From Lytechinus variegatus (Eukaryota; Echinodermata; Echinoidea; Temnopleuroida; Toxopneustidae), in assembly GCF_018143015.1 (NCBI RefSeq), contig NC_054746.1:29291129-29355128 (forward strand): a stretch of DNA of 64,000 bases. The letters run 5' to 3'. Shown here in pieces: positions 11,801 through 21,802 of this stretch (the first letter of the stretch is position 1; each line of letters starts with the position of its first letter). The notes below the pieces were generated by a model, which had not been told where the DNA came from, ran no database searches, and saw nothing but the letters and a program-made list of their open reading frames with translations. Made by a program: the position numbers and the translations under genes.

Positions 11801-14800
11801 GGTTAGGAGCATTGAGTTCCATCTGTGGCATGAAGCCTATGTCAACCTCCATGTTTTCAACTTCATTGGGACCATTCATCCATTCCATATCTAAACAGAA
11901 GAACATGAATAGATGAATAATGAGTTATTTCACAGCACTTATGGGCTTCAGATGGGTCACTACTGGACCTCCACAAATATTAATTTAAATTTAGCATTGC
12001 CAGTGTAAGGAATTTAGGCATTCCAAGCAAAATATTCATGCGAGGTACTAATTCATACTCTCCTGGGTCAAGTGTGGCAAATGAAAAACAATGTCTTGCC
12101 AATGGGGATATTAAGGCTGTAATGCACCAGGAACATATTTTGAGTCACCACTTTTCTACCAAAACACAGGGGCTGTTGTGCTACAAGGAGATGACCACCA
12201 ATGCCATCATCTTCAAGAGATGAAAAATAAAAGACATAAAAGACAAGAAGGGAGGGGGGGGGGAGAAGAAAGAATAGTATTGGAAAAGATGGATTATTCG
12301 TTGTACATGTAACTGTACCATTTACCAGCAATCATTGTGACTTTTTAAAAAACTCATCCATTACTCTGTGGTGAGAAACATGACTTAATGAAGATTGATG
12401 GATGACATTCCAAGAACTCACCAACATTCAAGCTCTTGTTTGAAGGAACATGCATGTTGAAGTACTCGACGTGTGAGGCATCTTTCCTGATGATAAGATG
12501 ACCTATGAACTGAGCCGGTGTGAACCAGAATGGGTGACTCGGTGGCTCATTCAGTTGAAACTCTGCATGGGTTCTGTGTGAGAAGAGAAGGAATGTTTTC
12601 AAAACATTATCTACTATCACGCCACACTCGATGATAGCATTGTGGGAAAACCAAAACCGGTATAAACTTGTAATAATCTAGGAGTTTACATCATCATCAT
12701 AATAATAAACACAGCATTTATTATGCACCATCTATCTAGTAAACTATTCCGAGGAGCATCATAATAATCTACACTTTCCCACAGGTATCAAATGACTCAT
12801 TATATCAAAGTTGATTTTTGTATAGTGGTATCTGGGAAACTGCATTACACTTCCAATCAATTGTTTAAAATTGTGATACAAGTAGTGTAGCACACTAATT
12901 TCAATCCATTTGTTAATATTTTGGTCAACAAAAATATCTGGGAGGTACTTAATAAAAAATTAAATATGATTAAAATACAGTCATCTGTATTAGTGCAAGA
13001 ATACAGTCATCTGTAAGTGCAATAATACTCTTGATATTTAATATCAAATCTCATTGCTAAATGATACACAATGGCAAGCATGATCTGAGCATCTAACCAA
13101 TGCTGTAATATACCTGAGAGGCAGCTGGAAATTAAACGATAGTTTAAGATATGCCATAATACACATTTGTTTAAACATAATAGTAATTTTTAGGAAGTGT
13201 TTTACCAACATAATATGTATAATGTACACGTGTATGCTATTGTGTTTGTTTTTGTTTCTAACATTGATCTTTACCCATGTCCTGATACACAATGAATCTA
13301 GGTATAACATAAAATCATTGATTACCTAAAGACAATATCCAGATATTCTGCACTGACCGCCTTCACGACTGCCACGGTACCCTGTGGACCGAACCTGGAG
13401 TGGACAAACGGCCTTGAGTGGAAGACGTTGAGTAGCCTATGGATGATGATCTCCTTGCCTTTGACCCTTGGTGGGTAGTAACGGTTACTGGACAGCTGGT
13501 TGGTCATCATACTGAGTTTAGATTTGATGATGGTGTAGACCTTGCCAACCTGGACATGGTTCTCTGGAAGGAGTGGACGGAAGGCACTGGCTGGGAAGGC
13601 AGTGACCGGTTCGTTGGGTGTCATCCAGCCATCCAGTGAGGACAGAGATGACCTGCTGGTCTGAAAGATCACAAGGAACAGGATGTTAGGATTATTTATG
13701 TTTTAGTTACCATTTATGGGAATATTTTGCATGCAGAATGAAGAAATACATGTACACACAAAAAAAAAATCACTCGGCTGATCACATGTAATATGGCCCA
13801 TTAGTAAATAATACTTTCACACAAAACAAAGAATCACAAATTACTTAACATGAAAATTTTTATCATGGGAAAAAAGATCATGGAGACATGATACCTCAGT
13901 CGGTATAATGGTGGGCTGGCAATCTTGTGACCTGGTTCAATACCCACTTGTTGTGCTATAGCCCTTTGATAAGACATTTACCCCTTTTACCAGGTCACTC
14001 TGTGAGGACCTCAAGCCTTTGGTATTTAGAATCATTTATGCTTTTTTAGCAGTCAGATAAAAAATCAACTTCTATGGAAAGTCAGTAATTTTCACATACA
14101 TGTATTTGTACTAGTATGTAGTACATTTTGAATAAACAAAACAAAATCAAGAGCAAACTTACAACATCACAAAAGAAATAGCAATTTGTAAATTTTATGG
14201 CCTTAATTCTTTTGAGACTCGGGTACAGAAGAAAAAGATATTTTAGCATATTAGGCCATTAGATCAAGACAATATACTTGTTATTCTTATTTAATTATTC
14301 CTGCATACAATGGTCTGTTTCAACTGATTGACTAATTAGCTATAAAAACTTTAGGTGATTATACAGACACAGAATTCATACAATGAAAAATCAAATTATA
14401 ATACTTCATGTATTGTGTTGAAAAAGTACAGTTAACTTGCAGAGAAAAAAGTAAATTTAATATGGTACTCTTTGGACATGCATTATGCATACATTGTAAA
14501 ACATTCATCATAAGTCATAACATCAAATAAAAAGATGTAATGATTGTTGAACACGAAAAAATACCTGCAAAAAACAAAGAAATTCTATGGGATGAATATG
14601 TGTCACATATCCATGGAACCATCGTAATAGGTCCATGATGGAACCAATCAAAATATAGTCATCATTGTTTTCTCAAAAACAATTCAAAATGACAAACAAC
14701 TCTGCAGGTAATCAACATTCTAGCAGAGTAATTTTACACTTTGATTTTTTCTGTGTTATTCTGCTGTAAAATCAGCTGACATCATGACAGCTGATCCAAC

Positions 14801-17800
14801 AATAAAGGTTGTTGACAGACCATTGGTGTTTGAGGATCATTTTGAGAGGAAGAGGGTGATCAGCAATTTGACTATACGCAGCAACATGAATCATCACCAT
14901 CATTATGTTCAAGCAATAAACATTGCTAACACAATACATGTAGACATTGCCATCATGAGTACTTCTTGCATGTTATTTTGGATTATCTCAAGTTTCTTTT
15001 GCAGAAATTATAATCAGAGGACCAAAACACTTTGATGTTTAGAATAAAACTAAAAGGGGGAAAACCCAAACATTCATTTGAGGGCGTTTTCCATTAATCA
15101 AAGGATATACATGTACATGTACATGTAGGCCTACAGTATTATAAGCAAACTGAAAAAAATCCATGTACATGTGTAATTATCATTGTTTACATCAAATTGC
15201 TTCCCATCAATCTTCTCTTTCCCAACTGTAGTCAACAAATTTAGGGCAGGGATGATTATAGGCCTACATGTACAGAGTGAGTAGACATACATTCTGCATC
15301 TTTTTCACTTATCAAATGAATAAAAGTGTCTGAAATCATTAGGATATGAAATTACAAATTTCTAAACTGAATAATTATACAATAAATCAAAAAATAACAT
15401 TACACCAGGAATACAGACTGTAAAAACTGAAAAAATACATGTATGTTGTTTTACATAACGGTAAGTACAACATTTAGACCATAAAACAATGTACATATGT
15501 AGACAAAAAAGTGAAACTATAAAATGGGTCAAAATGACAAATTTGATCCTTTAATTTCCTTCCTGCCTTCCGACAAATATTATTCCAAACCAACACAGCT
15601 GGAATTTCTGAGAGGAATCCAAATGACAGTACAGAATGTAAAAAAAACTTATGTTTCAAACCAATAAATTAAATGAATTTAAAAACCAAGACATTTGAAA
15701 TCATAAGAGGGAGATCAAATGCTCTGTCATACAACATGTTGTCATGTTGTTATTTTGACAACATTTTACATCTTACTGACATGCAAACAATAGTAATAAG
15801 ATTTCTTATTGTTATTGTATATATTTTATATTATTAACCGTATCAGACATCTGAGCAAGGCAACTTTGAAACATTGTTGCCTGCTTAAGACTGGGATCAA
15901 ATTGCCGGTCAATAAAATTCCAATTGTTTATCCACGGGCCCAATTTATTGCCTGCTCAGGAAAGTCAATGAGAAAATGCGTGGAAATGTAGCGGGCAATA
16001 AAAAGCAGCGCTAATATCCGGGTATTCTACGCGTTTTTGCACGCGTCCTTGAACCGCGCAGTGCTATACGTCATAATGGTAATCAAGTTAAGACAACGCT
16101 GGATACTGCGTCCCCAGGCCAGGGACGCGTCATTTCAATTACGTCACAATGGTAAAGTTCAGAGGCCCAGTCTGCTCAACATGATAAACTAAGATTCTCA
16201 TTCTAAAAATTTAAAATATCTAGATTTTAACGATTTTTGCTCTAGATGCCTGATTTGGTTAATAATAGCAATATTGACTGGCCTGGGGGCGAAAGGACAT
16301 ATATCGCCCTCACTAAATTGATATCACCCTCGTCTGCGACTCGGGCGATATATGTCGTATCGCCCCGAGGCCAGTCAATATTGCTTTAATGTTTCGTTTA
16401 CATTTTTACTGAGAAGAGTGGGGTGAGAAACCCCCTCAGTCCCTGTGGTTCCTTGGTCCCAATATGATACTCCAAGGGTGCATTTTGATTCTGCAGAACC
16501 CAATCTAGGATAAAGTTAAATTGAACGCACCAAAGATGCCATCATGATTCTATATTGATTAAATGCATCGTTAGCCATAGTCTCAGGGGAATAGGCCTAC
16601 CTACCTACTGTAGATGTAGTGACTGAAGGTCTCAGGTCGACAAATCACATAATTGCGTGATTTATAGTCACCTTGCTTTTACATAAAGTATGTGTATGTA
16701 CATGTAAATGCAGGAAGTGACAGAGCATTTTTCATCATGAAAGTTTCTATAATTTTGTTGTGAGGAGATTTATTACAGACCTTTTCCTCCTTTTTGTTAA
16801 TACATGGAAATGTCTCAGCAAACTTAATGCCAACTACCATGAGATTTTACGTTTAATGTAAAACAAAGAGGCATAACAAATAAAAAAATTACTTAAATGA
16901 ACAAATTGTCTCTGTAACATCTTTTAACCACCCAGTTTGTAAACCCCTAAAATCTGGCTGACTAATCAAAGGGTTTTGAGGAGATATAAACTTATTCAAA
17001 AAAAAATCTGTTCAAAATCCTCATTTGGAGAGACAAAATTATGAGTTAACTTGTCAGCAATTTTTAAAATGTGTTTGAAATGAACAAAATAGAAAAAAAT
17101 ACCATGAGCAGATCTAAAGGCCAAATTATATTATTTTCCTTCAGGATACTAGGACAGTGAGCTGTGGACACATAATGTAGGCCTGTATTCTGAAGGAAGG
17201 TTTAACTTAGACCATGGTCTACAACTGCTAAAATAATAGGAAGCCAAACTTGTCAAAATTATGTTTACATTGTATTCCTCTTCATGGTTTACCATGCTCT
17301 TTTTTTAATTCTTTGATGGTGAAGACAACTTCTTCTTTATCTTCAAAGACAGTTATTTGAAAATCAAATGGGCTTATTCATTTAACCTCTAATCTTACAG
17401 ATTAATGTCACAACTAGCTTTCCATAGTTAAACCACAACTTTAAACCAGATTTTGAATAAAACATGACTTCAGAATACAGGCCATAGAACACAGAATAAA
17501 AAATATACATGTATGAAAATAATTTTAATCTAAAGAGTTTCACTTTCTTGTTAGCAACAACAAATGTCATAATGCTTTGAGAACTTGTGTGATTTGATTC
17601 ATAAATAAAAAATAAATAGATGACTTTAGTTTACATCATGACCTGGTGAAAACTATTCTGCACCCAGTTAAAGCTTACAAATCATCATTAAAACCACCCA
17701 TTATCATATTAATGCAAAAGGTGGAGGGGTACATACATGTACTACAAACAAAATATGAATTCTGATGCCTGTTGCATAAAATAGTAATTCTGCCACCCAA

Positions 17801-20800
17801 CAGTAACTTCCCTGGAAATAATTCCAAGGTACGATAATACGCCAGTGGCGGACTGTACCAGACTGGAAGAAGAATTTTTACGTACCAACTGTTGAGAGGT
17901 GCATGTGCAAGGTTTTTATTTACAATGCTAAACTTTCAATAACATTGGATTCCACCCATGGATACCTCACTGGATGGCAAAATTAGTAAATTACCTGGTA
18001 AGAATAAAATTTATACAACGGGACCATTTCTTTTTCTTACCAAGAATGATTGATCCTTTGATTTGGACATGGTGTCTTGCTGAAGAGGAATAAAGTGTGC
18101 TTCTACAGTCAAGACCTCTTCAGCTGGGTCCAGATCCTCATCGCCATAGGAGAAGTCTCCTCTCTGTTTAAAAAAGAAACAAAAACAAAATAAAGTCAAA
18201 CTATAAGACAGATGTCAAATAACATATTAATACTCCTCCTCAAGATGTCTTGGGTGCAGAAAATAGGTCTACATTGTATTTCTTACAAATGCTTTTTTGA
18301 CAGAAGGTTTCTTTTAGGTTCACAAAATGTTATTCACTTAAATTATGCAGTTACAGCTTTTCAGACCAGGGGAAGAACAGGGTACATGTACATGTGTGTC
18401 TCAATTAAAACAGGAGATACAGTATGTGCAGCAATGCCAATTTTGAGTAGGTGGGAGGGGGAGAGGGGGGCATGTGCCTATCTTCTGGATGAAGATTTGT
18501 GTGAAGGAATTCATACTGATATGTGTCCGGGTTCGATCTCTTGAGACCACAGAGGTTTGTGTGACTTGGGCCGAATACGACTGAGAAGGTGACTGGTGAC
18601 AGATGTACAAATAATACTTAGGCCTACGTGTACATGCTTTGCATACATGTACTACGGTCTGACAAGTGCGTCAACTTCTATGAACCTTAAAAATACAGAT
18701 TTGACTGTATTTTCAGGTTGATTTTTTGTGAATGCAATTGAAAACAGATAAATCTCATTTTTCTACACTACAATACATACACACACTCTGCATCCTCTTG
18801 CACCAAAACACTTTTGTCCCATATCCTAAGAAATTCCTGCCAAATATGTTAAACACAATGAATTGGGAAAAGACATCTCATTCTCAGTGTACACATTTAT
18901 CACAAGGACTGCCGAAAATACAAGACAGATCTAAAACTAATGACGATGAATAGTACCCAGAATAGACAACAAACAATGCTCAACCCAACTACCCAAAAGA
19001 CCTTCTCTCTGTACCAACACACTGTACCTTTCAATTTCATTCACACAATACAATGGTGTTACATAACATTTCATTTGAATATAGGGGAAGAGAAAGAGTT
19101 TGTGTACAAAAGAAGGGCGTGCGTGTAAGCAGGGAGTTCCCAACTCCCTGGTTTAAGACTTGAGTTGAATATCTTTAAAGGACAAGTCCACCCCAGAAAA
19201 ATGTTTACTTGAATGAAAAGAGAACAATCAAACTAGCATAATACAGAAATTTCATCAAAATCGGATGTAAAATAAGTTATGACATATTTTGAAGTTTCAC
19301 CATTTTTCACAAAACAGCACAATTCAGTGACATGCAAATGAGACAATCAATGTCCTCCACTCACTATTTCTTTTGTTTTTTGTTGTTTGAATTATACAAT
19401 ATTTCATTTTTTACATATTTGACAAGAAGGACCAACTTGGCTGAACCATATAGTATCAAACAATGCTAATTCCACATGTTGAGGAGGAATTGAACATTGT
19501 TTCACTTGACATTGAGGAGAAAATTAAAATATTTCCTATTTCATATAATGAAATACAAAAGAAATAGTGAGTGGTTGACCTCATCAGTCTCCTCATTTGC
19601 ATACCAACCAGGATGTCAAACACTGCATACAGTATAACTGTTTTGTGAAATTAAGCGAAACTTTAAAATGCCACAACTTTCTTACTTTACATCTGATTTT
19701 GGTCAACTTTTCAGTGATATGCTTGTTAGATTTTTCTCTTTTTATTCAACTCAACCTTTTGTTGGAGTGGACTTGTCCTTTAACAGTTGAACACATCATC
19801 AGCTTGTCTTTCAAATTGTGTTTTTTAATTATTATTTTGAGACCATACTGTTTGTATCAAGCACATGAAGGCAGTCTATGTAAAAGTTGGTTAACTTTAT
19901 GATACTCGAGACAATCATTGCTGAAACCTATTTTATTACAAGGGAGACATGTTTTACATACTTGCATGTGTATGAAATAACTTTCTTCATGTTAAAAATG
20001 AGAAAGGGAAAATAGAGACAGTGGCATCAGCTCACTTCATGATGGCATGCATATAATTGTTTTTACAGAACTTTATAACATTTGAAATTAATAACTTTAT
20101 TATTTTCCATCAGATTTTCATTGAATTTCAGTATTTTGCTCATTGAATTTTACTCTATTTAGATAGAATTTTCAGCCTGGACCTCTCCTTTAAATGGAAA
20201 TTAAGAAAATGCTTGTCAATGATAAAACAAGTATGAAAAGCAAATGATTCTAGAAGGCATTGGATTCTACAAAAAAAAACTTGCATATTAAAAATACAAC
20301 TTTAGTAAAAATTGAAAATAAAAAAAGAATTCAGGAATCCATTAAAAAATTCAGAAAAGTGTAACATTTAATAAAGTACCAGTAACAAATTTCTCCCCCC
20401 CTTATCTATAATACCTCTTCAGTCTTCTTATGAATATTATGTTTTCATAAGAGACTGAAAAGGCAGATCTATCATCTGGTATTATGGTTAACCATGCACA
20501 GGCCATGCACTTAACATGCATTATGTAATAGAAATCATACCAACGCTTTATCAAAATAATAGCTAAATAATGAAAAAGTTGGTCAACAGAGTTCAAGTAA
20601 CATAGTAAAACACAATTATTTTCCAGACATCATTCATCATCACCACCATCATCATCCATCATCATTATCATTGATCATCAATTCATCATCATCATCACCA
20701 TCAATTCGTCATCATCCTCACCATCCTCCTCCTCCTTATCATCATCATTACCATCACTATCATCATCATCATCATCATCAATATTATGAAAGTTGGAATT

Positions 20801-21200
20801 GGAATACATGTACCTCCGTGCTGTCTTCAATATTCAGTCTTTCTAAGAGAGGTTCAAATTCAATGACATTTAGATGGCCATCGCCATCTCTATCATAAGC
20901 ATTGAAGATGCTAACTCCCTCCTCCCCAATGGTAAGCTTCATTTCCTCCATCACAAATTTCTCCATCATGATTCTGTTTGCGAAGTTGCCAGCCAGCACA
21001 GCAGCCACGGCCACCAAAATGGACAGAAACGTCAGTCCTTTCCACCCGCATCTTCCCCGGTTAGAACGTCTAAAGGTCGGAGGGTATTGATCAGTGGTTT
21101 GGGTAGCAGAATCAACAGAGCCAGTTCCCGCAGAGCTGATGGGGGATCGTCCTTCACCGCCCCGATCATGGGACGGCTTTTTTCGATCTTTCGACGGCAT
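7703..21200 (-). CDS. SELENON: Selenoprotein N (Sec-containing, complete)
   Basis: Nine coding exons on the minus strand: 20814-21200, 18041-18163, 13326-13660, 12422-12573, 11643-11890, 10681-10786, 9611-9782, 8521-8628, 7703-7784. All junctions are AG/GT and phases agree, giving 570 residues (human isoform 1 is 590). SELENON is an ER membrane glycoprotein that acts as a luminal calcium sensor regulating SERCA. Seen here: a membrane segment at about 54-72, a canonical EF-hand loop [12 protein letters not shown] at 103-114, the family signatures [36 protein letters not shown] and [12 protein letters not shown], and the redox centre [11 protein letters not shown] with U (TGA, 10682-10684) at residue 450. 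Three exons follow the UGA, so an unrecoded message should be open to nonsense-mediated decay. The start ATG at 21200-21198 has no in-frame rival. Divergent from AP5M1. Confidence 0.96.
8140..8310 (+). repeat. LINE 3'-end fragment
   Basis: AT-rich tail ending in 'GAAAATAAAATAATTGAATTAAAATTGAATTGAATG', the short-repeat 3' terminus typical of non-LTR retrotransposons in these genomes (the motif is quoted here in part: AATTGAATTAAAATTGAATT). No coding part remains. It lies in the last SELENON intron (7785-8520). Confidence 0.5.
8849..8948. repeat. (CAT/ATC)n microsatellite
   Basis: About 100 bp of CAT triplets with a few CGT and AAT interruptions, inside the SELENON intron between the exons at 8521-8628 and 9611-9782. 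It gives a false His-rich open frame. Confidence 0.95.
9240..9405. repeat. Short interspersed repeat with GTCAGCACTG hairpin
   Basis: Contains a perfect 12-bp inverted repeat, TTGTCAGCACTG (9266-9277) and CAGTGCTGACAA (9288-9299), and further direct and inverted copies of TGTCAG/GTGCTGACAA up to 9400. The layout suggests a small palindromic non-autonomous element; the ends are not clear. Located in a SELENON intron. Confidence 0.5.
9739..9777 (-). promoter_or_regulatory. Sec redefinition element (SRE) stem-loop
   Basis: On the minus strand GGGCGGACTTT (9777-9767) pairs perfectly with AAAGTCCGCCC (9749-9739), an 11-bp stem. The 17-nt loop holds a further self-complementary AGAGACGTCTCT. In the spliced mRNA the stem starts six nucleotides after the Sec UGA (one from exon 6, five from exon 7). 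Human SELENON is known to carry such a stem-loop just 3' of its UGA, promoting Sec insertion over termination. Because the same bases encode [15 protein letters not shown], protein and RNA constraints overlap. Confidence 0.9.
10467..10580 (-). repeat. LINE 3'-tail fragment
   Basis: Plus strand reads CAATTCAATTCAATTAATTT followed by A/T-rich sequence, the reverse complement of the AATTGAATTG tails seen at 8280 and near 49930. Only the tail is left. It lies in a SELENON intron. Confidence 0.4.
10682..10684 (-). other. Selenocysteine codon (in-frame TGA) of SELENON
   Basis: TCA on the plus strand, TGA in the minus-strand frame, between the codons for Cys and Gly in SC-U-GSG. The exon ends one nucleotide later (10681, donor at 10680-10679), so the exon junction falls inside the codon after Sec. 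The conserved family context on both sides of the intron excludes a true stop. Confidence 0.97.
13886..14030 (+). repeat. Degenerate tRNA-like SINE
   Basis: CTCAGTCGGTATAATGGTGG resembles a tRNA A-box region and GACCTGGTTCAATACCCAC a B box, spaced as in a tRNA. The body that follows is unlike the two better SINEs in the window. It lies in SELENON intron 2 and is not a functional tRNA gene. Confidence 0.5.
15930..16390. repeat. GC-richer repeat with long palindrome
   Basis: A patch rich in CG dinucleotides in the AT-rich SELENON intron 2. It holds two diverged copies of an ACGCGTC...TACGTCA.AATGGTA unit (about 16037-16095 and 16122-16157) and then an 18-bp perfect inverted repeat, AGCAATATTGACTGGCCT (16267-16284) and its complement (16368-16385), enclosing a second inverted pair around ATATATCGCCC. 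It looks like the end of a non-autonomous DNA element. Confidence 0.55.
19175..19783. mobile_element. TTAA-flanked palindromic MITE, family A copy 1
   Basis: Starts TTAAAGGACAAGTCCACCCC and ends GTGGACTTGTCCTTTAA, so TTAA flanks both ends (piggyBac- or Kolobok-type target). The two halves are diverged inverted copies of each other over most of about 600 bp. It has no coding capacity and sits in SELENON intron 1. Confidence 0.85.
20047..20196. mobile_element. Family B MITE, one-ended fragment
   Basis: Ends in TTTTCAGCCTGGACCTCTCC followed by TTTAA, a terminus related to that at 40560-40789 (TTTCAGCCCGGACCATCCCT). The inner part resembles family A arms (CAGATTTTCATTGAATTTCAG). Confidence 0.5.
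20636..20784. repeat. (ATC)n microsatellite next to SELENON exon 1
   Basis: Imperfect CAT/ATC/ACC triplets ending about 30 bp from the exon 1 donor (20813-20812). In transcript direction it is a GAT-rich tract at the very start of intron 1, where length changes could affect splicing. Confidence 0.9.
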
Positions 21201-21245
21201 CGCTGGTTGTGGATTCCTCCGTCCTGATCTTTGGGTATTTTGAAT

Positions 21246-21353
21246 TTAAACCTTATGCTTAGTTGGCTCCATGGATCTACATACTGCCCAGATGACGGTA
21301 CAAACAATAAACACCATAAAAATAGCGAGGATGGAGAGTATTAGCGTCACCAT
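21246..21353 (-). CDS. 35-residue membrane micro-ORF upstream of SELENON
   Basis: ATG at 21353-21351 in a strong initiation context (A at -3, G at +4), TAA at 21248-21246. An in-frame stop lies three codons before the ATG, so the frame is self-contained. Residues 3-24 are almost wholly hydrophobic (LILSILAIFMVFIVCTVIWA in part) followed by a polar tail CRSMEPTKHKV, the profile of a single-pass membrane micropeptide. It ends 45 nt before the SELENON ATG, so it is either an upstream ORF in the SELENON leader or a separate small gene. I do not recognise it. Coding is unproven; a chance hydrophobic ORF remains possible. Confidence 0.4.
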   Translation of the reverse strand: MVTLILSILAIFMVFIVCTVIWAVCRSMEPTKHKV

Positions 21354-21561
21354 AATGATCTAATTCCTTGTAAATATTGTTCTCCCCTAAAACCCGGAAG
21401 TGACAAGCCACACGTGTTACCGTTAATACGCAGTGCATGCGGTGAACCTTTGGCATGCACGGTGCATGCACAGAGCGGAGGCGGAGCAATGCATTGTAAA
21501 CAAAGTCTCTGACTGTCGGTGATATCCATCTGAAGCTCGGTCCCACGTACTCACATCCATG

Positions 21562-21715
21562 GTCACATTTGTTCTACGGCGGCCGTACGGCGAGTCGAAA
21601 ACAGCCGTTTTTAACATTTTTGTCCAACTACATGAAGGTGATTTTAATCGAAATTGATAAAACGGCTGTTTTCGACTCGCCGTACGGCCGCCGTAGAGCA
21701 ATTGTGACCAGGGTC
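21562..21715. mobile_element. MITE with long TIRs, family M copy 1, in the promoter
   Basis: Arms of about 49 bp beginning GTCACA.TTG.TCTACGGCGG are inverted copies with only two mismatches. The element is flanked by a perfect 11-bp direct repeat TCACATCCATG (21551-21561 and 21716-21726). An 11-bp duplication fits Mutator-type transposition. The fresh duplication and near-identical arms suggest a recent insertion. Its right end is about 85 bp from the AP5M1 ATG. Confidence 0.85.
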
Positions 21716-21802
21716 TCACATCCATGTATCAAAAGCGATTAATCCATAAGGAGGGAGTGTACAATTTATTTCAAAGGTTGAAATTTAATAAGAATCAACG
21801 TC

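Larger units (their letters stand above)
21201..21802. promoter_or_regulatory. Divergent promoter SELENON/AP5M1
   Basis: Only about 600 bp separates the two start codons. The core is richer in G+C and CpG than its surroundings. An ETS-type site CCGGAAGTG lies at 21394-21402 and a CACGTG E-box at 21411-21416; a GGAGGCGGAGC stretch lies near 21477. ETS and GC motifs are usual in bidirectional housekeeping promoters. No TATA box is evident. A MITE (21562-21715) occupies a quarter of the interval. Confidence 0.7.

Noticed and set aside
13439-13639. Plus-strand 66-codon open frame
   Set aside because: Antisense shadow of SELENON exon 3, whose minus-strand product matches the family clearly.
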